Origin: Candidatus Sulfopaludibacter sp. SbA4
GTDB taxonomy: Bacteria > Acidobacteriota > Terriglobia > Bryobacterales > Bryobacteraceae
DNA: 34,887 bases
Direction: 5' to 3'
Assembly: GCA_900290305.1 (NCBI GenBank)
Contig: OMOG01000756.1
Coordinates: forward strand, 1-34,887
Within the stretch, counting starts at the first letter, position 1. The number at the start of each line of letters is the position of its first letter. The notes under the pieces are model-generated. The model made no database searches, was not told the DNA's origin, and worked only from the letters and a program-made list of their open reading frames with translations. Made by a program: the position numbers and the translations under genes. Below are positions 25,340 to 32,552 of this stretch, one piece after another.

Positions 25340-26596
25340 TCAGTGGTTTGTCAAAGCGACGGCCAGCGCGATCAGTGACTTGATGCCCGGCACGATGCTG
25401 CTGGCATCGGTATTCTCCTCCAGGCGGTGGGGCATGCGCTCGGCATTGGCGCCGACGGCTACCGCGGGGATGGCCATGCTGAGGGCGATATTCGCATCGG
25501 TGGAACCGACGTCTTGGGCGACGATCTCGGGCGTGCCGGGCTTGCGGAAGTAGTTGCTGGCGGCCAGGGCTGTCTGCACGAGCGGGTGATTGAGGCGATC
25601 CTTCCGCGGGAGGGCCTTCGAATAGTCGATGCCCATTTTCTTCTCCATACGGAAGCCGACGCCTTCCTGTTCGGCGGCTCGTTTGGCGGTGGAGACGACG
25701 GCGCTTTCAAGGCGATCCTGGGTGGCGCTATCGAGCGAGCGGAGGTCCACGGTGAACCACGCCTCGCGCGGGATGGCGTTGACGACGGTACCGCCGCCGA
25801 TCATTCCGACGTTCACCGTGGGGAGCTTGAAGCTGCCGAGGCCTTCGGCGACGGGCGGCAGCGGGATCTCGTAGAGCGCGGTGATGGCCTTGGCGACGGC
25901 CTTGGCGGGGCTGGGCGCGCCGCGGCTTTCCAGGGTGTGGGCACCGGGGGAAGTGTAGAAGAACTTGAACTGGTCGATGCGGAGTGCGCCGTACCAGACG
26001 TCGGTGGAGGAGACGTCGACGGCGATGAACATATCGGGTTTGTAGCCGCTGGTTTCGAGCCAGTGCTTGGCGCCGAGCAGGCCCAGTTCTTCCTGGACGG
26101 ACGCGAGGAAGATGAGGTCGCCCTTGGTTTTGACGCCGCCGCGGTTGAGGGCGCGGAACATTTCGAGAGTGGCCATCAGGTTGGAGGTGTCATCGCCGAC
26201 GCCGGGGGCGCGCAGGATGTCGCCTTCGCGCTTGACCTTGAGGTCGGTGCCTTCGGGGAACACGGTGTCCATGTGGGCGGCAAATACGACCGTCGGTCCG
26301 CCGCCGGTTCCTTTGCGGACGCCGCTGACGTTGGAGATGTCGTCGGTGCGGATGTCGGCGAGGCCGAGCTTTTCCATTTCGGCGCGAATGTATTTGGCGC
26401 GGAGCTGCTCCTTGGTGGAGGGAGCGGGAATCTCGACGAGGCGGATCCACTCTTCGACAATGGCCGCGGCGCGGTCGTCCACGGATTGGAGGGCTTTGTG
26501 GACCTCGGGTTTTTCGAGGAGGGATGGCTGGAACCAGGGATTCTGGGCGCACAGGGGTAGGGCGAGGAGAAGGAGGGCGACGCGGGGTTTGCTCAT
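25340..26596 (-). CDS. M20-family metallopeptidase, exported
   Basis: 418 residues from the ATG at 26596 (MSKPRVALLLLALPLCAQ, a short signal peptide); ATGs at 26602 and 26614 are alternatives and no start has an ideal ribosome site. Metal and catalytic residues of the family are all visible: FAAHMDTVFPEG (His108, Asp110), APGVGDDTSNL (Asp135), ASVQEELG (Glu169 catalytic, Glu170 metal), AVDVSSTD (Asp194) and RMPHRLEEN near the end. The dimerisation domain is recognisable (SPGAHTLESRGAPSPAKAV). The nearest functional types are PepT/ArgE-like aminopeptidases or deacylases, probably periplasmic. Dipeptide or acyl-amino-acid hydrolysis next to a LysE exporter is suggestive, but the two genes are on opposite strands. 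Confidence 0.88.
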   Translation of the reverse strand: MSKPRVALLLLALPLCAQNPWFQPSLLEKPEVHKALQSVDDRAAAIVEEWIRLVEIPAPSTKEQLRAKYIRAEMEKLGLADIRTDDISNVSGVRKGTGGGPTVVFAAHMDTVFPEGTDLKVKREGDILRAPGVGDDTSNLMATLEMFRALNRGGVKTKGDLIFLASVQEELGLLGAKHWLETSGYKPDMFIAVDVSSTDVWYGALRIDQFKFFYTSPGAHTLESRGAPSPAKAVAKAITALYEIPLPPVAEGLGSFKLPTVNVGMIGGGTVVNAIPREAWFTVDLRSLDSATQDRLESAVVSTAKRAAEQEGVGFRMEKKMGIDYSKALPRKDRLNHPLVQTALAASNYFRKPGTPEIVAQDVGSTDANIALSMAIPAVAVGANAERMPHRLEENTDASSIVPGIKSLIALAVALTNH

Positions 26597-26675
26597 GAGC
26601 ATAAGAAGAATCATACTCCAGATCCGGCGGGGGGTCGGGCCGTCCGGGATGGCATTGGCGCCGGCGGGCTTCAAT

Positions 26676-26789
26676 TCATCTTCTGATCCCGCGGGCCTGG
26701 CGGCTGGCCTCTTTCCGAAGGGCTTCGTACAGGAGAAGCCAGTCGAACGCGACTTCGGGCCTCTCTCGATCCACTTTTTGATCGTACAT
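26676..26789 (-). CDS. Possible 37-residue protein
   Basis: An ATG frame with charged, helix-forming sequence (DRERPEVAFDWLLLYEALRK) and an Arg-rich end (ARGIRR). TTGACA stands just before the ATG, but no -10 box or ribosome site was seen. It may be a short protein or the remnant of a larger gene. Weakly supported. Confidence 0.25.
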   Translation of the reverse strand: MYDQKVDRERPEVAFDWLLLYEALRKEASRQARGIRR

Positions 26790-26851
26790 GTTTTGTCAAT
26801 ACGACGGCGGTGCTGGCCGAACCGGCGGCTCGTCTTCGGAAATGGATGGCG

Positions 26852-26867
26852 ATATCAAAACTGATAT
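26852..26867. promoter_or_regulatory. Putative operator/promoter of the XRE-BrnA pair
   Basis: ATATCA-AAAC-TGATAT is a perfect 6-bp inverted repeat, overlapped by CTGAT-ATACA-ATCAG (26861-26875). TGATATACAAT contains a fair -10 box. XRE/HigA-type regulators usually repress their own promoter through such short palindromes. It lies about 70 bp before the XRE start. Confidence 0.4.
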
Positions 26868-26937
26868 ACAATCAGGCTGGTGGCTAGAAAGCCGGTCTCG
26901 TAGATGGGCGATTCCGGGTGAGTTGGAGCCAAAGGGC

Positions 26938-27255
26938 ATGAATGTGTCCAAACGACTTCGAGTGAAAAAAGGCAGCGGTAACGTCTTCGCCGATATCGGT
27001 ATTCCGAATCCTGAGGAGGCTCTGGCAAAAGCGGAGATCGCGCGCAGGATCAACCACATGTTGGCCGATCGGAAGGTGAGCCAGGTCGAAGCCGGTAAGA
27101 TCTTGGGGATTCCGCAGCCGCGGGTGTCCGACTTGGCGCGCGGCCGTCTGGGGAAGTTCTCACTGGAGAAGTTGATCGATTTCGCCAAGCGGCTGGGGAA
27201 CGATGTCGAAATCCGAATAAGGCCCTCGCGCAAACCGCGACTGAGGGTCGCTTGA
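26938..27255 (+). CDS. XRE-family regulator, HigA-like antitoxin type
   Basis: 105 residues from the ATG at 26938 (MNVSKRLRVKK), with GGAG 9 nt upstream; the longer upstream frame is rejected. The helix-turn-helix covers about 35-85: AEIARRINHMLADRKVSQV, AGKILGIPQPRVSDLARGR, FSLEKLIDFAKRLGNDV. The sequence matches the small XRE antitoxin type (ADIGIPNPEEALAKAEIARR) usually found after a RelE/HigB toxin gene. No such toxin precedes it here. The next gene, 18 bases downstream, is a BrnA-like antitoxin, so the two probably form one transcript. A palindromic operator candidate lies upstream at 26852. Confidence 0.85.
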   Translation: MNVSKRLRVKKGSGNVFADIGIPNPEEALAKAEIARRINHMLADRKVSQVEAGKILGIPQPRVSDLARGRLGKFSLEKLIDFAKRLGNDVEIRIRPSRKPRLRVA

Positions 27256-27273
27256 GGCAGGAGGGAAATCGTT

Positions 27274-27576
27274 ATGAGCAAACCTGTGCGCAAGAGGTTG
27301 GCTGACGGCCCGATGACCTCCGCCCGCAAGCGTAAGTTGGCCCGCCTCGCGGCGCGGCCGGACTCGGAAATCGACTTTTCAGACATTCCGCGACTCAACG
27401 AGAGTTTCTGGAAAAACGCCGTGCGTAATCCATTTTACCGGCCGGTCAAGCAGCAACTCACGGCGCGCTTGGATGCCGATGTGGTGGCTCCGCCGGCAAG
27501 GGGAAGGGGCTATCAGACGCGGCTCAACCGTGTGCTGCGGGAAGCGACGCTGGAGGACGTTAAGAGAAGCGCCTGA
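27274..27576 (+). CDS. BrnA-like antitoxin
   Basis: 100 residues with GGAGGG 8 nt before the ATG. The core DSEIDFSDIPRLNESFWKNA, then FYRPVKQQLTARLDADV and GYQTRLNRVLRE, is the BrnA antitoxin pattern, whose C-terminal half is a ribbon-helix-helix DNA-binding fold. The normal partner BrnT, a RelE-like ribonuclease, is encoded directly upstream in typical operons, but here that place is taken by the XRE gene and no BrnT is seen. The stretch DVVAPPARGRGYQTR departs from the usual DV.AWFK..G.GYQTR, which may mean relaxed constraint. Confidence 0.8.
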   Translation: MSKPVRKRLADGPMTSARKRKLARLAARPDSEIDFSDIPRLNESFWKNAVRNPFYRPVKQQLTARLDADVVAPPARGRGYQTRLNRVLREATLEDVKRSA

Positions 27577-28015
27577 GCGGTCTGTGGAGTGCACGGCGTC
27601 TGGCCTGTTTCAATTCCGGCAAGCGGGGCGTCCGAATGGGGGGATTTTCCGTCGGCTTGCCTCCGATTTAGGCAGTTTCCGATAACGCCATGTTATCCGG
27701 CCAATGTTGAGTGGAGAGGTCTCTGCGGACGGTACTCCGTTGAATCATTCTTTTTTCGTTCGACATTGCCTTACTGGGTTGGTGGGTCCCGCCGAGACTC
27801 AACAGGGGTGGCCTTCCCGATGACGCTGGAACCCGCGTTGTAATTGGCCTTGCGTTGTGCGATAAAGAAGCGTCGGCGCGCCCGCAAGGGCGTCTGGGAC
27901 GTTGCACGAAAATCGGCAGAGATTGGCCGGATATCGCCACTTTCCTGGAAGTTGCCAGGCCAAGGATGCGTCCTTACTGCGGTTCGGAAGCTACTACCGC
28001 GTTTTCGGCGATCCA
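27577..28015. other. Intergenic stretch without a supported gene
   Basis: 439 bp between the BrnA-like gene and the 3' end of the amidase gene. Open frames of 70-90 codons exist on both strands, but none has a ribosome site, a recognisable motif or protein-like composition. It may hold decayed accessory DNA, which would fit the missing toxin next door. Confidence 0.4.
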
Positions 28016-28783
28016 TCACACAACGACACTCGTCGATGAGTCCAATCGAGGAGTAGCTTCAATATCCGCGACAAGAAAGTCCGCGGTTCGGAGACTGGCC
28101 TGCTGAACGACTTTGCCATCGGGATCAACAATCCCTGAAGAGCCATAAGACAACAGTTCACCGTTTTCTCCCGCAACGTCCGCGCGGATCACCCAAACAC
28201 GGTTCTCGACCGCTCTGGCAATGTCTGCGGCTCTTGCCTCCTGCACCAGTTCCGGGTAAGCGCGGTTATTGGGCATGCTGTTGTTCGTCGGCACAAAGAG
28301 CGCGATTGCGCCCTGCGCAGCCATCGACCTGGCCGGTGCGGAGTAGTTGGAGTCATTGCAGATGACAATGCCAAACGTGAGTTCACCCACTCGGAAGACT
28401 GGCGACAACGAGCCGGCCGAGTAGACCGACCGCCGGATCGCGGGATGAAGTTTTCGATACAGACCTGCGACGTGGCCTCGATGAACCACTGCGGCCGCGC
28501 TGTAGAGTTGGTCGTCAGCGGAGAGTTCTGTGAAGCCGATGATCGACGTGACAATGTCGCTCGCAATTGGCGCTAGGACCTTCGAGAGGTGACCGTCATC
28601 CGTCCTGATGGCAAATCGGGTGGGATTCTCGCCGTAGTCCGCGAGACCTCCCAGAATGGCTTCTGGGCAGCAGAGTATTGAGACTCCTTCCGACTCGCAC
28701 CAGGCAACGCGCTCTTGGATGAGGTCAATCACCTCAGGCGAACTTGCGGTGGCGAGCGGCGCTTGGTAAGCGGCAACCTTCAT
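28016..28783 (-). CDS. Carbon-nitrogen hydrolase (nitrilase superfamily)
   Basis: 255 residues from the ATG at 28783 (MKVAAYQAPLA), the usual start of the family; the upstream frame extension is rejected. The Glu-Lys-Cys triad is complete: CCPEAILGG (Glu41), LYRKLHP (Lys111) and GIVICNDSNY (Cys142). FVPTNNSMPN and NRVWVIRADVAG are further family segments. Such enzymes hydrolyse amides (omega-amidase, N-carbamoyl or aliphatic amidase types) in the cytoplasm; the substrate cannot be read from the sequence. No ribosome site, but TATTCT stands 6 nt before the ATG, suggesting a leaderless transcript. Confidence 0.88.
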   Translation of the reverse strand: MKVAAYQAPLATASSPEVIDLIQERVAWCESEGVSILCCPEAILGGLADYGENPTRFAIRTDDGHLSKVLAPIASDIVTSIIGFTELSADDQLYSAAAVVHRGHVAGLYRKLHPAIRRSVYSAGSLSPVFRVGELTFGIVICNDSNYSAPARSMAAQGAIALFVPTNNSMPNNRAYPELVQEARAADIARAVENRVWVIRADVAGENGELLSYGSSGIVDPDGKVVQQASLRTADFLVADIEATPRLDSSTSVVV

Positions 28784-28789
28784 CGGTCC

Positions 28790-28795
28790 AGAATA
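28790..28795 (-). promoter_or_regulatory. Putative -10 box for leaderless amidase mRNA
   Basis: TATTCT on the - strand ends 6 nt before the ATG at 28783, which would place the transcription start at or next to the start codon. No -35 box seen. Confidence 0.3.
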
Positions 28796-29106
28796 CCCCG
28801 GCCGGACGACCAAAAATAGACGTCGGAGACCCTTCTCGCGAAAAGTTGCAAAGTGTTTACCTGGGTCCTGACCTGGCGCAGAAGCGTTTAGGGGCAGGAA
28901 AACGGCGTTACCGGAAACTGCCGACGCTGGCAAATCGCTCTCGGAACCGATTCCGCGACGAACACCAGCCGTCGCCTATCAGCAGGTCCGGCCCAAAGGC
29001 GTTCGGGAAGGCTCGGTGCACTTCGATTCGGCGCAGGGCGGGGTCGTTAGCGGTGGCTTCTCCAGATCCGATCGGCCTGGTGTCCCCGCCGCGGCCAAGC
29101 CTCGAT

Positions 29107-29112
29107 TAGAAT
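29107..29112 (+). promoter_or_regulatory. Putative -10 box for leaderless hydrolase-operon mRNA
   Basis: TAGAAT lies 7 nt before the ATG at 29120, the spacing expected for leaderless transcription; only AGGA (29112-29116 region) could serve as a ribosome site and it is very close to the ATG. No -35 box seen. Confidence 0.3.
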
Positions 29113-29119
29113 AGGACGC

Positions 29120-31081
29120 ATGCTTCGTCCGTTCGCAGCCGCTGTCGTTTCCTGCATAGCCGCAGGCGCTTTTTGCGTTGCCGCCAGCGCGGCCGTCACG
29201 CGCGTGGAAATTACCGAGCGCGGGGAGTTGCCCGCTTTCCATGGGTACGAGCGGATCGTGGGGAAGGTGCACTTCGCCGTCGATCCCAAGCTTGCGGCCA
29301 ATCGCATCATCGCCGATATCGACCTGGCGCCGCGCAACGCGCAAGGGCTCGTGGAGTTTACCGCCGACCTGTTCCTGCTGAGGCCGGCGGACGCCGCGAA
29401 GAGCAACGGGACCGTGCTGCTCGAGATCTCGAACCGCGGCGGGAAGGGCATGCTCGGGATGTTCGACCTGGGCGGACGGCCCGATCCGAAGAGCGCCGAG
29501 GATCTGGGCGATCCGCTGCTGCTCGAGCAGGGGTACACGCTGGCCTGGGTGGGCTGGGAGTGGGACGTGCCCGCGCGGCCGGGGCTGATGCGGCTCGATG
29601 CGCCCAGGATTGCGGGCATCACCGGGCTGGTGCGCTCCGAGATCGTGCAGGGGCAGCGCACCAATCGGGCGTCGCTCGGGGATCGCGCGCAGATTCCGTA
29701 TGCGGTGGCCGATCCGAAATCGGCGACGATGACGGTGCGCGATGCGCCGGATGGGCCGCGGACCACCATCCCGCGCAGCCAGTGGAGTTTCAACAGCGAT
29801 GGCACGGGCGTCGAGTTCGAGTCGGGCTTCGCTCCCGGGCGCATTTACGAGGTGATCTACCAGGGGAAGGATCCCGCGGTGGCGGGGCTGGGTCCGGCGG
29901 CCATCCGCGATTACGTGTCGTACCTGAAGCAATCGGGGCCCGACCATACAGGCGAGGTCAAACGCGCCATCGGTTTCGGGACTTCGCAGAGCGGGCGCTT
30001 TCTGCGCACGTTCCTCTACTACGGCTTCAATGCCGACGAGAAGGGCGCGCGGGTGTTCGAAGGCCTGTGGGCGCACGTGGCGGGCGCGGGACGGGGCAGC
30101 TTCAATCTGCGCTTCGCGCAGCCCTCGCGCGACGGCCATCCGCGGCTCAATCTGTTCTATCCCACCGACATTTTTCCGTTCACCGACGAGCCGGAGAGCG
30201 ACCTCGGGTTGACGGACGCGATCCTGGCGCAGGCGGTGAAATCGCACACCGCGCCGAAGATTTTCTACACCAACGGATCGTACGAATACTGGGGGCGCGC
30301 GGCCTCGCTGATTCACATCAGCCCGGACGGCAAGCGCGATTTCGGTCCTTCGCCGGACACGCGCATCTACTACCTGGCGGGCACGCAGCACGGGGCGAAC
30401 GCCAACCCGGAGCGGCGCAATACGGAGAACCGCGCCAACCCGCAGGACTACCGCTATCCCATGCGGGCGCTGCTGGTGGCGATGAACGCATGGATCACGC
30501 AAGGGACGCCGCCGCCCGATTCGCGGATTCCGCTGATCGGCAAGGACGAGCTGGTGACGCCGGGGGCGCTGGCGTTTCCCAAGGTCCCGGGCGTGCAGCT
30601 TCCGAAGGAGCCGTACACGGCGTATCGGCTGGATTTCGGTCCGGAATTCCGCACCAAGGGCATCGTGGCCTTCGAGCCTCCCAAGGTGGGGAAGCCGTTC
30701 CCGATTCTGGTGCCGCAGGTAGACCAGGACGGCAATGAAGTCGCGGGCATACGGGTGCCCGAGTTGGCGGTTCCGCTGGCGACGTACACGGGATGGAATT
30801 TGCGCGACGCGCAGATTGGCGCGGCGGATGTGGGGATGGACATGGTCGGGTCGTTCCTGCCCTTTCCGAGAACACGGACGGAGCGGGAGAAGGCCGGCGA
30901 TCCGCGCAAGTCGATTGAGGAGCGCTACGCGAGCCGCGAGGAGTACCTGCGCAAGGTGGCGGCGGCCGCGGAGCCGCTAGTGCGCCAGCGCCTGCTGCTG
31001 GAGCGCGATGTGAAGCCGATCACCGGGCGCGCGGGAGCCCGTTGGGATGCGTTGATGAATCCCGCTGGAGGAGGGCAATAG
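29120..31081 (+). CDS. Secreted alpha/beta hydrolase, Abhydrolase_10-like
   Basis: 653 residues. A signal peptide (FAAAVVSCIAAGAFCVAASA) precedes a beta-rich N-terminal domain (VEITERGELPAF, YERIVGKVHFAVDP, LLEISNRGGKGML, YTLAWVGWEWD). The hydrolase core carries the nucleophile in IGFGTSQSGRFLR (Ser289), a pattern typical of the large alpha/beta hydrolase-domain proteins of this type. YYLAGTQHGA holds a likely catalytic His, and EGLWAHVAGAGRGSFN and YTNGSYEYWGRA are further conserved-looking segments. Probably an esterase or lactonase acting outside the inner membrane; substrate unknown. First gene of a four-gene operon, with 2 nt before the next start. Confidence 0.83.
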   Translation: MLRPFAAAVVSCIAAGAFCVAASAAVTRVEITERGELPAFHGYERIVGKVHFAVDPKLAANRIIADIDLAPRNAQGLVEFTADLFLLRPADAAKSNGTVLLEISNRGGKGMLGMFDLGGRPDPKSAEDLGDPLLLEQGYTLAWVGWEWDVPARPGLMRLDAPRIAGITGLVRSEIVQGQRTNRASLGDRAQIPYAVADPKSATMTVRDAPDGPRTTIPRSQWSFNSDGTGVEFESGFAPGRIYEVIYQGKDPAVAGLGPAAIRDYVSYLKQSGPDHTGEVKRAIGFGTSQSGRFLRTFLYYGFNADEKGARVFEGLWAHVAGAGRGSFNLRFAQPSRDGHPRLNLFYPTDIFPFTDEPESDLGLTDAILAQAVKSHTAPKIFYTNGSYEYWGRAASLIHISPDGKRDFGPSPDTRIYYLAGTQHGANANPERRNTENRANPQDYRYPMRALLVAMNAWITQGTPPPDSRIPLIGKDELVTPGALAFPKVPGVQLPKEPYTAYRLDFGPEFRTKGIVAFEPPKVGKPFPILVPQVDQDGNEVAGIRVPELAVPLATYTGWNLRDAQIGAADVGMDMVGSFLPFPRTRTEREKAGDPRKSIEERYASREEYLRKVAAAAEPLVRQRLLLERDVKPITGRAGARWDALMNPAGGGQ

Positions 31082-31083
31082 AC

Positions 31084-32178
31084 ATGCGAATCGGACAGAT
31101 CCTGCTGGCGGCGGCGCTCGCTATTCCGGCGGCCATTCCCGCGATAGCCGCGGACCAGCATTTGTTGTACGTGGCGAGTCCCGGCACGCGCAACTACGTG
31201 CAGTATGGCGGCGTCGGTGTGCTGGTCTTCGACATCGACAACGGATACAAGTTTGTGCGGCGCATTCCCACGTGGACGGTGCCGGAGGGCAAGGAGCCGG
31301 AGAATGTCAAGGGGATCGCGGCCAGCGCGCAGACCGGCAGGGTGTACGTGACGTCGCTGAATCGCATGATCGCGATCGATGCGGTGAGCGGCAAGAAGGT
31401 GTGGGACAAGGCTTACGAGGGCGGATGCGACCGGCTGGCGATTTCGCCGGATGGCAAGCTCCTCTACGTTCCGCAATTGGAGGGGCCGATGTGGCACGTG
31501 GTCAACTCGGCGACGGGCGACGTGATTGCCAGCATCGAAACGAAATCGGGGTCGCACAATACGATTTACGCCGCCGACGGCGCGCACGTGTACCTGGCGG
31601 GGCTGAAGTCGCCGGTACTCTCGGTGGCGGACACGAAGACGCACACGGTGGCGAGCACGGTGGGGCCTTTCGCGGATGTGATCCGGCCGTTCACGGTGAA
31701 CGGCAGCAACACGCTGGTGTTCGTGAATGTGAACGGCCTGCTGGGCTTCGAGGTGGGCGATTTGCGGACGGGGAAGAAGCTGTACCACGTCGAGGTGGCG
31801 GGCTACAAGCAGGGTCCAGTGAAGCGCCACGGGTGCCCCAGCCACGGAATTGCGCTGACGCCCGACGAAAAGGAACTCTGGGTGGCGGATTGCGCCAACA
31901 GCGCGATCCACGTGTTCGATTCCACGGCGATGCCGCCGAAGCAGGTGGCCAGCATCGCGCAGAGGGACTGCGTGGGATGGGTCAGCTTCAGCATGGATGG
32001 GCGGGTGGCGTACTCGTCCACGGGAGAGGTCATCGATGTGGCGACGCGGAAAATCGTGGCGGCCTTGAAGGATGAGACCGGGCGCGAGGTGCAGAGCGAG
32101 AAGCTGCTGGATGTAACGATCTCGAACGGCAAGGTGATTCGCGCGGGGAACCAGTTCGGCGTCGGCATGAAGAAGTGA
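31084..32178 (+). CDS. Secreted YVTN-type beta-propeller protein
   Basis: 364 residues from the ATG at 31084, with GGAGGAGG about 10 nt upstream. Signal peptide (ILLAAALAIPAAIPAIAA). The rest is a seven-bladed-propeller pattern with repeated short motifs: HLLYVASPGT, RVYVTSLNRMIAID, LAISPDGKLLYVPQ, HVYLAGLKSP, IALTPDEKELWVAD and VSFSMDGRVAYS. Two Cys-containing loops (GGCDRLAIS, HGCPSHGIAL) may pair. Such propellers often sit beside periplasmic dehydrogenases or cytochromes, and here the next gene encodes a c-heme domain. Its stop overlaps that start by 4 bases (GTGA), so the two are coupled. Confidence 0.85.
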   Translation: MRIGQILLAAALAIPAAIPAIAADQHLLYVASPGTRNYVQYGGVGVLVFDIDNGYKFVRRIPTWTVPEGKEPENVKGIAASAQTGRVYVTSLNRMIAIDAVSGKKVWDKAYEGGCDRLAISPDGKLLYVPQLEGPMWHVVNSATGDVIASIETKSGSHNTIYAADGAHVYLAGLKSPVLSVADTKTHTVASTVGPFADVIRPFTVNGSNTLVFVNVNGLLGFEVGDLRTGKKLYHVEVAGYKQGPVKRHGCPSHGIALTPDEKELWVADCANSAIHVFDSTAMPPKQVASIAQRDCVGWVSFSMDGRVAYSSTGEVIDVATRKIVAALKDETGREVQSEKLLDVTISNGKVIRAGNQFGVGMKK

Positions 32179-32552
32179 AGACGCTGGGATTACTCTGTTG
32201 CGCGGCGGCGCTGGCGCTGGGGGCGGACGGGACGGCGAAGTATTTCGACAGCCCAGCGAAGTATTTCGATAAAAAAGTCGCGCCGATCCTGACCCGACGG
32301 TGCCTGGGCTGCCATAACGACGAGCTGAAGGACGGCGGGATTTCGTTTCAGGATCGCCCGAGCCTGCTCAAGGGCGGCGGGCGAGGACCGGCGATCGTGC
32401 CGGGGAAGCCGGCGGCGAGCATGCTGGTGGTGGCGTTGCGGCACGAGGGCGAGCTGCAGATGCCGCCGGGTCCGAAGCTGCCGGCGAAGGAGATCAAGAC
32501 CCTGACTGACTGGATCCGGCGCGGCGCGGTCTGGGGGACCAGGCTGCGATGA
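32175..32552 (+). CDS. Small c-type cytochrome, planctomycete cytochrome C-like
   Basis: 125 residues from the GTG at 32175. A short signal peptide (KTLGLLCCAAALALG) is followed by the heme-binding RRCLGCHNDE (Cys43, Cys46, His47). Downstream, KDGGISFQD, GGGRGPAIVPGKP, EGELQMPPGP (Met96 a likely sixth ligand) and IKTLTDWIRRGAVW match the PSCyt1-type domain normally fused to larger planctomycete and acidobacterial enzymes. Here it stands as a separate protein. Likely periplasmic electron carrier for the hydrolase/propeller pair. Overlaps both neighbours by 4 bases. Confidence 0.85.
   Translation: MKTLGLLCCAAALALGADGTAKYFDSPAKYFDKKVAPILTRRCLGCHNDELKDGGISFQDRPSLLKGGGRGPAIVPGKPAASMLVVALRHEGELQMPPGPKLPAKEIKTLTDWIRRGAVWGTRLR

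Larger units (their letters stand above)
28784..29119. other. Divergent intergenic region of amidase and hydrolase operon
   Basis: 336 bp between the divergent starts at 28783 and 29120. Apart from the two -10-like boxes close to each start, no repeat, RNA gene or small reading frame is supported. Confidence 0.4.

Noticed and set aside
28979-30502. A 507-codon antisense frame over the secreted hydrolase
   Set aside because: Same low-complexity Arg/His/Pro pattern and no start signal; the sense protein has a signal peptide and a nucleophile motif.
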